Part shown: positions 31,351-41,340 of the stretch, piece after piece
How the letters are laid out: each line of letters begins with the position of its first letter
How positions within the stretch are numbered: position 1 is the stretch's first letter
Assembly: GCA_003255065.1 (NCBI GenBank)
Contig: QAOA01007106.1
Coordinates: 240,829 to 304,828, forward strand
Direction of reading: 5' to 3'
Length of the DNA stretch: 64,000 nucleotides
DNA from: Cercis canadensis
Lineage: Eukaryota; Streptophyta; Magnoliopsida; Fabales; Fabaceae
Translations under genes and position numbers: made by a program
Notes under the pieces: generated by a model
Seen by the model: the letters and a program-made list of their open reading frames with translations, nothing else
The model's database searches: none
Told to the model about the DNA's origin: nothing

Positions 31351-32016
31351 CTTTTACCCTTCCAAGAAGCTCATGAACGTACTTTCGGCTGTCTACAAGT
31401 CGAAGTACGAACAGTCTTGGCCGGACTTTACCTTAGTTTCTAATGAGGTTAAGGAACTCTATTGGGTAGAGTTTAAGGTGAGAAATAATTTATTTAATTT
31501 TATTTACTAACATATTTGGTATACATGTTTACTAAATTTGACATTATGTTTTCTATTGTGGAGGAGATGTGTCTAGGAGCCCCAGTACGAGAGCCAGATT
31601 TGAAAGGTCTAATTCTTTAAGTACTCAGACAACATTCACACCTCTTCCGAGACATTAGGATCGGGAAGAGCAATGGTGTATGGTTGTCTACTGCAGTACC
31701 TGAGGCCCTCAGAGCAATATAAGCCTCTCAAGAGTATAAGGCCATCTCTGAGAGGAACAAGAAGAATCGTTCCTTATATCAGGGACAGGCATTCCACAGT
31801 GGTGGCTTTATCATAGTCTCCAACCACAAATGAAGGCTGATAAGTTTTTTATTTAATAAATTTTTTTTGCTATATGTCAATTTATGTTTACTAACAATTT
31901 ATGTTTTTTGTAGACGAAGGAGTTGGGCAGAGAACCTAATGCTCCGAAAGTTTTCTGTCACCTCCAGCACAACTCTACTAAGGACAAGGTACATCAAAAG
32001 GCAGAGTCTACATATG
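31351..32016 (+). pseudogene. Transposase_24-like (Ptta/En/Spm ORF2) exons of CACTA-2
   Basis: Exon 31351-31477 follows a T-rich tract ending in CAG and ends before GTGAG. It reads FYPSKKLMNVLSAVYKSKYE and then SNEVKELYWVEFK. A second exon (about 31560-31835) reads, with a TAG and a frame break, GVWLSTAVPEALRAI, SQEYKAISERNKKNRSL and HSGGFIIVSNHK. A third (about 31914-32016) reads TKELGREPNAPKVFCHLQHN. The order W..A..EY..S..N..NR, then GG, then LGREP with VF, is the signature of this family. Stops disrupt the second exon. The C-terminal tail is not clear. Confidence 0.75.
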
Positions 32017-32219
32017 TAAGTATTAAATTGTTCTTAAGTCTTTATGTAAGTAATTACATGTATTAATTCTAATACTAACCTTTTTTTACTGTATAACATT
32101 TTTTATTAATAAAATTTAGTTATATCTCATTTTATTTTGTTTATTAATTTGATAAATTTTTGGAAAAAATAAATAGTTATTTGAGAAAAAAAAAATCCAC
32201 AAATAAAAAATAAAAAAAA

Positions 32220-32438
32220 TTATTTAGAAAGGATTTTCTCATGAACTTTCTCACGGCAAACTGTATGTGAGAAAATCCACGACTTTCGTGTGAGAAATTT
32301 CTCACGGATCAATTTGTCCTCGAGAAAAGGCTTTTGTCACGCAAGTTTCTTTCACTCCCTAAAATTTGCGAGAAAATCCGTGTGAAACACATTTCTCACG
32401 GATTTTGTTCATGAGAAAATGACAATTTTCTTGAAGTG
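32220..32438. repeat. Subterminal repeats of CACTA-2
   Basis: Repeated words TCTCACGGA, TGAGAAAATCC and GAAAATCCGTG in both orientations, packed into about 220 bases next to the CACTTCAAG end. Confidence 0.8.
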
Positions 32439-33369
32439 CTAATCAAATAGCATACCAAAAACTTAAAGTCACTAGTAAATATGGAACAAACAGGACCATG
32501 ATATCTTCAGCAAAGTTTAAACTTCATCTTCAACCAATGTAACAACCAATTGAAATTAACCTATACAAATTAGAGACAAGTCTAAATTAGGAAGTAATGG
32601 GTGCAAAAACACTAAGAAAGAACCCAAACACTTGCTACCCAAAGCTAATAAACCTTATATTCAAAGAGAAACCCATACAAATTCATGTAAATCCACCTTA
32701 AATTCAGCTAAAATGGGTCATACCTGAGTGAAATCTCCTCCACCTTCTAGCTTGCTGGACTCCTCCTTCACCGAATCTCTTCTCACCCTCTCTCCATTCT
32801 TCTTGCACTACAACAAGTTCTGCCTCCTTCTCCTAAATTCTCTTCCCGTATCTCCTCTCTTGGTTTTCCTTTTATGGTCTCGGTTCTCTCCCTCTCTATT
32901 TCTGATTTCTCCCTTCTTTGCAGTTTTCTTTCTTCTCTTTTCACATTGTGCTCCCCTCCTTCATTTTCCCATTTTGCCTCTCTTTATCACTGCCCAAGTT
33001 TTCCTTTTTGTTTCTCATTTTCCTTTTTTTGTTTTGTTTTATTAATCATTTAAAAAACTATCAACCAATGAAAATGACCCTTTGTACTCAAGGTCTTCTC
33101 CTATTGGCTCTTGCTAACCTTTATGATGCAAACATAAAAAACACTAAAACTCGAAAAAAAAAAAATAAGAGTGTACAATTAAAATAAACACTTTTCAATA
33201 TACATTTTTTTGATACATTTAAACTAAACTAAAAAAAATTGTAAAAATAAAAAATTTAATTAAAATAGGCAAAAATAAAAATATTATTTTTTTTTTTTGC
33301 ATTATCATTTTTCTCTTTTTTTAAATTTTTTATAAAAATAAATATGGATAAATTTTAAAATCTCTAACA
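32439..33369. other. Intergenic sequence, no gene supported
   Basis: A+T-rich, with a T/C-rich stretch (32740-33050) that is open on the plus strand for 105 codons but has only Ser/Leu/Phe low complexity and no domain. I see nothing else in it. Confidence 0.45.
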
Positions 33370-35188
33370 AAATACGGTGTCTACACGTGGCTTAGGATTA
33401 AAAACCTCACGATTTCTACCCTCACCCAAATCCTACTGGGGAGAAATGATGGGTTACGAATAATAGAGGCTTTTCTAACCGAATAAAATTCCCCATCACA
33501 TCTTCCTTCGAAGTACCACCAAAGCTCTTAAGTAAGGCTTGATAACTGGGATCATTGTACGACATTCTTGGAGCAGCTTTGCGCTCTTTCCCTGTTATAT
33601 TAGAATCTGCAGCATTCACATTTTCTTTATCCAGTATATTGATTTTTTTATTACCTACATGTTTCTGAATACCCAAAGCAGAATTGCTTCTTCTAACTGG
33701 ACCCACATGAGCTTGTTGCTTCTTACCTAGACCCTTCTCCTTAGAAGGTTTTTGATACGGCCCAATGTTCCTACTTGTCCCTGTGCGAGTCAAAATAGAA
33801 GTCTTGGCCATGCTGGATTCTAGACAGAGACCCTGACCCTTAGTAGATTCATTCCTTTTATTTTGCATGTTACTATCAGGAGTAGTAATCTCATGCGTCT
33901 GAAAGTTCTCCTCCACTGCTTGATGACCTTGAAAAGGATCATCAAACACATCAAAGCGGGACCCACTAGCAATAACTGGCTCATCAAAATCTGATTTCTT
34001 TCCCCCAATTTTAGCCTTGTCCCTGTCCATAGCATGATCTGTTCTCCTTAATTCCCCTTGTCTACGGCGTTGAGGTTTTTGAGCCAACATCCAATCTCCA
34101 AAGTACTTTGAATGGTCCACCTGATTGACTTGATTCTCGGTTATGTTACCATCCTTGCGATGCTCCTGCGTAACTTTCTCCATAACATCAATTCTGTTTC
34201 CCTCCGGCACCACTGCTGCCACTTAAGATTCACTAGCAAGACCCTCCGGAACCACCAATGGTGACACAAGACTCACTTCTGTGGCCATATTTGCCGCATC
34301 TAAAACACAGAAGGTGAAGACCTTCATACTCAACAGAAATCTCTCAGCCATACAACAAACTTAGGCACTAGGCTCCTCATTAAATCAACCTCAACTTAAA
34401 TACATGCGAACTTACCATGCGTAATTTGAGAAGTAAGGTTATCAACTCGGAAAGTAGAACCTAGTAGAGAACCCACCTTCCATAGAAAATTTTCATTATG
34501 GAACTCAATGGGAAGCCCTGGAATACAAACCCAAACTGCCACTCTCTTCTCCTGAACATCACTTGGGTCAAAGAGTGGACCCCACCGATGAACAATCGGC
34601 CACCCTTAAGAGCAAAACGTAAATCCTCTTTCCTTGTGAAGCTCACCAGAAAATGGTCATCATTAAGGTCCATTACTCTGACCGTACCCTCTCATTCCCG
34701 CGTCTTTTGAATCCGATTACTCATGAACCAAAATCCTAGGCGTTTACCCAGTAATCTAACCACCAAGGACTGGCGCCAGGGCTTACAATACTCCTCATGC
34801 TCTTCCTACGAAACATCAACAATTGGGGATGGATTAAACTCAGCTGAGTTAGATTGGAAAGGGCCATCGTTCTCACTGCCATACAAGAAGCATCTTCCGT
34901 GTCCCTCCCATGCCATGGAGTCTGCTCATGAACCTTGTGCTCTTGAGAGCCCACAAGCCTATCCTTGTACGAACCCAAAACGGACCCATTGATAATACCC
35001 TCATGAAAGTGTCTCTGACGCACCAACCATAGCCACATCAGGTGGAATCTCCTTCACTACCTCCATCAAAGCAATCTCAGATTGCACCAAACCTCCATCA
35101 GCAACCAAGACACTCTATTCCACCTCAATCTGGTCCAAGCCCTTTACTTTCTTAACCTTCTTGCTAGACCTAGCAATAAGATCCATCC
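33370..35188 (-). pseudogene. L1-type LINE ORF1 remnant (DUF4283-like)
   Basis: On the minus strand a broken protein runs from ATG at about 35187 to 33422. The N-terminal part has stops after IEVE, then the DUF4283-type segment: PWRQSLVVRLLGKRLG, VRVMDLNDDHFLVSF, EDLRFALKGGRLFIGG. Further on is the open frame 34222-33422 with SKYFGDWMLAQKPQRRR and ASGSRFDVFDD, the usual linker of plant L1 ORF1 (a single-stranded nucleic-acid-binding protein). No endonuclease or RT follows. Because LINE copies usually lose their 5' end, keeping only ORF1 is unusual. A TR-GAG element has inserted at the presumed start codon. Confidence 0.75.
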
Positions 35189-35189
35189 T

Positions 35190-35537
35190 TGATACGATGG
35201 GCCACAGAAGAGCCAACAGTAGAACAAGAAAGCCCAACCCACGCTACATGGCACATGCACGTGAGATAACATGAGTTACAACAGTAATAGTTCTGGTTTA
35301 CAGCAGTAGAGTTCTGGTTTAGCTAGGAGTAGAGTTTTGGTTTAGCTAGGAGTATCAGTAGTTATCTAAAGTGGTAGGAGTTATATGGGTAGTAGTGTTA
35401 GTTCTAGTAGGAGTCATAATGCAGTAGTATTTACATTATAGTAGGAGTGTAACTTCTCAGCTATATGAGCAAGAGAAAGACCAGTGTAAACAATATTCAA
35501 TCAATAAACAATAGTTCCAGATACTTGAGTTGTATCA
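35190..35537 (+). repeat. 5' LTR of the TR-GAG element
   Basis: TG...CA ends; contains repeated GTTCTGGTTTAGCTAGGAG words and the sequence AGCTATATGAGC, a likely decayed TATA box (the 3' LTR has CTATATAAGC). Confidence 0.85.
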
Positions 35538-35539
35538 TT

Positions 35540-35552
35540 TGGTATCAGAGCC
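35540..35552 (+). promoter_or_regulatory. Primer-binding site of the TR-GAG element
   Basis: TGGTATCAGAGCC, matching the initiator tRNA-Met primer, two bases after the LTR. Confidence 0.85.
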
Positions 35553-35554
35553 AA

Positions 35555-36546
35555 ATGGCATCCTAGAAGGAAAGACTTGAGCAGTTGGAAGGAGAAGTTG
35601 CCTGGTTGACAGGGAAGGTCCAAGGGGTAGAGGCAGAAATGCAAGAGATGGGAACTTCCATGAACAACCAATTCAGGGGAGTTAACATGCAGTTCAAAGA
35701 GGTGAAAGACGCATTGGCTAAAATAATTGGCCAATTACCGAGAGGGAAGGTGGAGGAAGAACAACCCCGGGCAGTCATAAAGCCCAAAATGGCAGAGGGC
35801 AGCAACCACGCTATACCCTGGTATATCAAGATGGATTTTCCTCGCTACGGCGGTACAGACCCAACTGAGTGGCTTCACCGAGTGCGACAATTTTATCAGT
35901 ACCAAGGAATGCCGGATGAACAGCGAGTACCGTTGGCTTCCTTTCATATGGAAGGAGAAGCAAATCAATGGTTACAGTGGCTGCAACACACCTACATGGC
36001 CGAAGGGATGGAGATGACATGGGAGGTGTTTGAACGTGAGTTGCTCACACAATTTCGTCCTACTTAGTTTGAGGATTTCGATAAAGCACTCACTCAAGTT
36101 AAGCACACCGGGCCACTCTGCAACTACCTCAAGGAGCTCGAGCACCTAGCTAATTGTGTGAAGGGTTGGCCACAAAAGGCATTGGTTGAAGCTTTCGTTG
36201 GGGGCTTAAAAGACGAGCTCGCGGGTGAGGTGCAAATACAATGACCCAAAACTCTCTGGAAAGCTATGGACTATGCAAGAATGAGGGATGACCTGCATGC
36301 CCGTCGTTCAAGGTTGCCATACTCCAATGAGCACACCAGTGAGCCCTACTTGGAATGCCCCAGTGAAGGAACCTACAACATGACGGAGAAAAAGGTACCA
36401 CCAGGAGTGAAGAAGCTAACATGGGATGAGATGCAGCAACGATGAGAAAAGGGGCTATGTTTTAACTATGATAAATGCAAGAGACCACAACTCCTCATGC
36501 TTAATGCCAACGAGCCTCATGAAGAGGAAGTTGAAGTAGATCCTTG
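35555..36546 (+). pseudogene. Gag protein of the TR-GAG element
   Basis: The frame starts with ATG at 35555 but meets TAG at the fourth codon. It then runs open from 35567 to 36067 as a coiled-coil N-terminus (VQGVEAEMQEMGTSM) followed by a retrotransposon Gag core: IKMDFPRYGGTDPTEWLHR, FHMEGEANQWLQWLQHTY, WEVFERELLTQFRP. After a TAG the same frame continues LKELEHLANCVKGWP and LVEAFVGGLKDELAGEVQ, then further single stops before KKVPPGVKKLTWDEMQQR. No zinc knuckle, protease or pol follows. The five stops in this frame are TAG or TGA codons that could each come from CAG or CGA by one C-to-T change. The protein would package element RNA with help from an autonomous partner. Confidence 0.85.
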
Positions 36547-36578
36547 AGGACAAGGATCTTTTCGAAGGGGGAAAGAAT

Positions 36579-36902
36579 GATATGATGGGCCACAGAAGAG
36601 CCAACAGTATAACAAGAAAGCCCAACCAACGCTAGATGGCCCATGCACGTGAGATAATAAGAGTTATGGCAGTAGTAGTTCTGGTTTACAGCAGTAGAGT
36701 TCTGGTTTATCTAGGAGTATCAGTAGTTATCTAAAGAGGTAGGAGTTATACGGATAGTAGTGTTAGTTCTAGTAGGAGTCTTAATGCAATAGTATTTACA
36801 TTATAGTAGGAGTGTAACTTCTCAACTATATAAGCAAGAGAAAGACCAGTGTAAACGATATTCAATCAATAAACAATAGTTCCAAATACTTGAGTTGTAT
36901 CA
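36579..36902 (+). repeat. 3' LTR of the TR-GAG element
   Basis: Same ends and order as the 5' LTR, 24 bases shorter by one repeated word. Confidence 0.85.
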
Positions 36903-37429
36903 ATCCCCTCCAGTGACAACAGTAGTGTGTCGTTGCCTTGTTGTCTCTTGTGTTTCCTTTCTGTGAATTATCTTAAGTATTAAAGAGAAAAGCCTTTTTT
37001 TTTTTAGAAAAAAATAAACAAATTCCAATGGAAATTCCTTTGGAATTCTTCCAACTTTTGCCAAACGTCCCACCTTTCTTTCTCTCCACTTTCACCATTT
37101 TCTTTCTCCTCCTTCACCAAGACCTCACTTCCTTCCTTCCCCACTACTTGAAAGCATTGAAGTGTGGCTGTGGGAGGCAATTTCTGGTGACTCCGGTGGC
37201 TAATGGCAGCGTTCGAGACTGGTGAAGTGTTCCAAAGCTTCATTCAACTCCTTTAGATAGGGGTTCTATCAGATATCCCCTTTCTCTCTCTCTACACTTT
37301 TACTTTAGTTATTGTGTTAATTACTTTGTTTTAATTAGGAAAATTGATAATGTGTGGATTTTATTTTGTTAAATTTGTTTAGTTTGATAATTTTTTGGAT
37401 GGATTATTTATGAGTGATTTAAATGAAAG
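36903..37429. other. Upstream leader of the LINE remnant and adjoining sequence
   Basis: The first 90 or so bases probably belong to the 5' leader of the L1 remnant (minus strand), separated from its ORF by the TR-GAG insertion. The rest contains a C/T-rich stretch and short AATTCC(A/T)(A/T)TGGAATT words near 37022-37048 similar to the first CACTA subterminal motif. No gene is supported. Confidence 0.4.
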
Positions 37430-38070
37430 CTCAGATGCATTGGGTGAGCAAAATTTAGGCCCCAAAATAAACAGATCAAAACATCAACTAGCTGTGAAAG
37501 CCATACAACCAAGGCAGGAGATGGTAATGCACAGGAGAACATCATTATCTATACTGATCAATATAATAGGGAGTATAATATGAGAATGCACAATTTTCTA
37601 TTATAAAATCATACAGCGAGGAACATGTGCACAAAAGCATTAAATATAATATCTAGTCATCCATGCCTCATGGAAACAAGAAGCTGGATAGTGCTTATGA
37701 AAATGCAAAGATAATAGCTGCACGAAAATTTGGGGGTTGCCCTATCTTCCTATTTTGTTCTATATGTCATCATCCTGTTTCTATATTCAAGTTAATTCAT
37801 TATATCTTGGAAATATTTCTAGCCTAGTTTTTTCCTTTTTGTCTGTGCGTATTGTTATTTTATATTGCAGGTCAATGCAAGTGGTCAATTCTGTGGTGTT
37901 GAAGAGATGTTCGGTCCTATTGACTTTAATAAGGATATGGACTTTTGGCAACAAGATAAATGGAGTGGGAGCTTCTCTGTAAAGTGGCACATAATTAACA
38001 ATGTGCCAAATGCAAAGTTTAGGCACATCATACTGAAGAACAACGAGAAAAAGCCAGTGACTTACAGACC
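37430..38070 (+). pseudogene. YTH-domain (ECT-like m6A reader) gene fragment
   Basis: Plus-strand translation gives consecutive YTH-domain pieces: YENAQFSIIKSYSEEHVHK, SIKYNI, a TAG where the family has Trp (IWSS), then MPHGNKKLDSAYENAKII, and FGGCPIFLF before an intron (about 37759-37868, ending TATTGCAG). The next exon (from 37869) reads VNASGQFCGVEEMFGPIDF, FWQQDKWSGSFSVKWHI and FRHIILKNNEKKPVT. The conserved Trp of the m6A pocket in the WQQDKW region is present, but the Trp of the IWSS motif is a stop. Retention of an intron means it is not a processed pseudogene. Homology ends at about 38065, next to a GGCCCCGTTTGGG-type transposon end. It is a dead fragment of an ECT gene. Confidence 0.8.
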
Positions 38071-38135
38071 AAGGCCCCGTTTGGGTAAACAGCTTATTTA
38101 AGCGCTTATATAAGAAGACCTTATGTAAAAAGTTT
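38071..38135. repeat. Terminal sequence of a small DNA transposon (hAT/MITE-like)
   Basis: GGCCCCGTTTGGGTAAACAG followed by CTTATTTAAGCGCTTAT is the style of terminus seen in common dicot MITEs with TTATAAGC words. The partner end was not found. It interrupts the YTH homology. A related but weaker sequence lies at 49107-49300. Confidence 0.4.
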
Positions 38136-41100
38136 TGAGTAAAACCCCTGTTTGGTCCCAGAAAGATAGGTTCGGTGACAGTTTAGTCCCCCAAAGAATT
38201 TTACCGACACTTTAGTCCTCTGAAGATGGTTCCGTAAGCCATTTTAGTCCTCCGCTTGTGCCCGTGAAGTGAACTTAACAGAAAAGGCCACGTGGCGCGT
38301 TAACTGGTGATGTGTCCGTCAAATGCTGAGCTGGCATGCTTAAGTGGCAAATGGTGGGGATGATGACTGGGATCAAGCTCAACGACGTCGTTTTGAAGCT
38401 TCTGGTAAACACCCAAACGGCGTCGTTTTCGCAGGAGACCTAAGCACTTCATCACCTTTACCCAAATGACGTCGTCTCATCAAGCCCTTCTTCATCAAAC
38501 ACATTGTCAGAAAATGAGAAACCACTTGCCAGGAATTTGAACCCTAAGCCCTTGTTCATCGCGAATTCTTGCATTGTTGTAACTGAGCAAGACCATTAAC
38601 GAAGGAAAATTCTTGCATTCCTGGAAGATTTCCCCAAATTGACAGCATCTCCATAGCCCCCAAAATCGCCATTGACGTAGTGCGATTCTTGTAACAGTTG
38701 CGACTTTCGCTGTCACTGTACGCATTGCGATTCGTTGGAACTCAGTGGTGGTGGAATCGCCTAAGCCCCATCTTGTAACCCAAAGCCCTAATATCGATTG
38801 AAGTTCCTTTCTCTCTCAGGTGTGTTCTTGTTCATAGAACTATTTGTTTACGAACATATACATAATTCGGTGTGGTTGACTTATGTGTCATATTTTTGTC
38901 TTTCCTCTCGACAATGGGTAGTTTGACGTACATATGAGTGATTTAATTTTGGTGTACTTAAATTGTGTTCCTGATTGCTTAGCTGTGTACCAAACTTCTA
39001 TTGTGGTCCAGAGGTTTTAATTTCTGATTCGAAAGTGGTGCATATTCTATTTTATTGTCAGGTCTTTGTCTTGGTGGTCCACATGTTGTTGGTTTGAGAC
39101 AGGAGTGGTATGTGCATGTGTTACGGTGGTCCACCTGTTATATAATATAGCCAAAATCATTGTGGTGGTCCCTATAAAACCTTTGTGGGCAAAATTATCC
39201 TTTTTCTTCGTGTCTGTCTTTGGTGTTGCCATCTGTTTAGGGATTGAAATGAGGCTAGTTATATCGGTCAATCCGTATTTCCTACTGTAATTCTATAAGT
39301 GCAGCCACTTGCTAGCTTTCTTGTGAATTTAAATGTGGTATGTGCATGTGTTCCTTGATTAAGGTCAACGTCTGACTGTTTTCTTTTTTTTCTCTATTTT
39401 TCAGAGGTCACTCGTTGGAGGTAGACGTATATTTGGTAGTCAACTTGTATGTGACACAGTTGTTTGAATAAATAAGGTTAGTTCTTATTTGTTTTATTTT
39501 AGGCTTGGTATGTGTATGTCTTATGGTGGTCCACCTGAACACATAATATTGCATAAATAGTTGCGGTGGTTTTACATAGTTTATTTTACCCTTTGGTGCC
39601 ACGATCTATTTGTTGATTAGGTTTTAGAGCTTGTGGTTGTTACTTCCAATTATGTGCATCATAGTGAGGCTGCAATATTTGCGAGATAAATTTTGTGAAC
39701 TTTGGTTGTGATACCTTTGTGTCTGTGAGTCTAAATTGTCTAGGACTTTCACTTGGTTTGTTCATGCAATGGTGAATAGGGTGACATGCTTTGGACTGGT
39801 CCATATTGTTTTATCTCAGGGGCTTGCAACACTGGTGGTCACGTGCATTGCAGGTTTTAAAGCATTTGAATGGTTGATAGGTGCCTGCCTACATTGATGT
39901 AATTGTATTTATCCTGTTTTGAAGATTGTTTGGTGTGTTTGTATTTTTAAACCAGGGGTGAAAATGAGTTGGGCCACTTATGTTTGACTTGATTTAGACT
40001 GTCCAATTAATCAAGCTAATCCTAAGTTTCGGCTTGTGAGCTAGAATGAATTACAATATGATATTTTTTTATGATAATTTGTAATGCTTATATATGCTTG
40101 TATATATTCTATTATTTATATAGTAATAAAATAGAACATTAAATACTTGATATGTGATAAAAATTATAAATGCACAATTATTGGTGTAAAAAATGTAGTG
40201 ATGTCTAAGTATAGTATATAATATAAATTATTAGTTTGCATTTGCAAGCTGGGTTTTAATCTAGCTTCATGTNTAGTTTCTTGGTTAAACTGGCTCCTAT
40301 GTCTCTCATCAACTTCATTTCTAAAAGGCAAATAACAAAAAACTACTTTCAGCTAAAAGAAAAGAAAACGCAATAAAAGATGATGGTCACTAGATAAATC
40401 ATAAGCATGAAAGGAACTTTCTAATTTGTGCAACTATGATATCCTCTGCATCTTGGTTAACCTCATAAATTATAACATACTCTTCAAACACATCAGCAAT
40501 TTGAAAACACAGGTATTAGCAAGCAAAGAAATCCTTGAAAAGATAATTCAGTATATTAATCTGTGTTTATTCGTTCTAGATATCATCAATCATCATATCA
40601 CAAAACCCAGAACTAGTCCACATTTTGATAAGCCCTATAATAGAGGATAAATTCTTGGTATAATCCCAACGTGACAAAAGAGTGGGCCAGAGCACCTAAG
40701 AAATTTTCGCAAGAGAGTCCCCAAAATTCAGATCATATTAGGAGCCAATGCAAACTAACCACATTGATAGAATAAAAACTCAACCCGTGCAAGTTTTTCT
40801 ACAGACAGAATAAAAAATATATAATAATGAATGAGTACCTGAATCACAACTGTGGAGAACGTACAAACAGAGAACTTCCAAAAATAGAGATCGCAAAAGC
40901 ATCGGCTTCTCCTTTGTGAAATCCCCTGGCTGAAGTACAAACAAATTGAAGAGAACAATCGTGTTGTCCTCTGCGAACGGTATTGCTTCGTCTTGATGAA
41001 ACTTATTAATGGAAGAGGTGGTAAAGTTCTGAGAAAGGGGAGGAGAGACAACGTCTAAGTTTCTCTCAGAGTTATGAAGCTTTCTTGGTTGATTTTAGAC

Positions 41101-41340
41101 ATACGGATGAAGGGAAAGGAAGGGAAAACGAAAGGGTGAGAAAGGACGGGAAAATATGACTTTGAAAAATTTTGGGGCTGATTTGTAATAAATAAAATTT
41201 TTACCTATAGCAGGTTAAGTAAAAATGTGGATCCCACTATCAGTATACTTGTCATAATTAAATTTGTCCAACTAAGATGGAGTTGTTTAACCTCATTTTT
41301 ACATGAGGTCAGTTGAAGGCCCCCGAGCAGGGATAGTTTA
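38136..41340. other. Repeat-rich intergenic region without a supported gene
   Basis: From 38140 to 38320 there are several 'tttagtccyc' words in a TE-like leader with 'cacgtggcgcg'. From 39060 to 39620 a phrase 'ggtatgtg(c/t)atgt(g/c)tta(c/t)ggtggtccacctg' occurs twice in similar context. A single N lies at 40273. No ORF has a recognisable domain; the 98-codon minus ORF at 40755-41051 is low-complexity. Confidence 0.4.
40273..40273. other. Single ambiguous base (N)
   Basis: One N in GCTTCATGTNTAGTTTC. Unlike the other single-N positions, no flanking duplication was seen. Confidence 0.9.

Larger units (their letters stand above)
31043..32438 (+). mobile_element. CACTA-2: 3' part of a second CACTA element
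   Basis: The right end, read in reverse complement, is CACTTCAAGAAAATTG, a variant of the CACTA terminus. About 200 bases inside it are repeats of TGAGAAAATCCG/CTCACGGATTTT in both orientations, a different subterminal motif from the first CACTA element. Upstream lie three exons of a Transposase_24-like gene. The left end is lost at the Gypsy-B LTR edge (31042), which suggests that Gypsy-B inserted into CACTA-2. The other half would lie beyond the window. Confidence 0.8.
35190..36902 (+). mobile_element. Short gag-only LTR element (TR-GAG type)
   Basis: LTRs at 35190-35537 (348 bases) and 36579-36902 (324 bases) share TGATA(C/T)GATGGGCC at the start and GTTGTATCA at the end. The 24-base difference is one extra copy of a GTTTAGCTAGGAGTAG-type word. 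The PBS TGGTATCAGAGCC begins two bases after the 5' LTR, and GAAGGGGGAAAGAA precedes the 3' LTR. Flanks ATCCT (35185-35189) and ATCCC (36903-36907) match in four of five bases. The 1.04-kb interior encodes only a Gag-like protein. This matches the non-autonomous group called TR-GAG. The LTRs differ at several positions, so it is not very recent. Confidence 0.88.

Noticed and set aside
32728..33045. 105-codon plus-strand ORF with hydrophobic runs
   Set aside because: Composition follows a T/C-rich tract; no conserved motif, and no membrane-protein pattern beyond bias.
37430..38070. Functional YTH reader gene
   Set aside because: A stop replaces a conserved Trp, the N-terminal region is absent, and the 3' end of the domain is cut off by other sequence.
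40755..41051. 98-codon minus-strand ORF
   Set aside because: Low-complexity Ser/Phe/Leu composition, no domain, no promoter or splice context, in a TE-like region.
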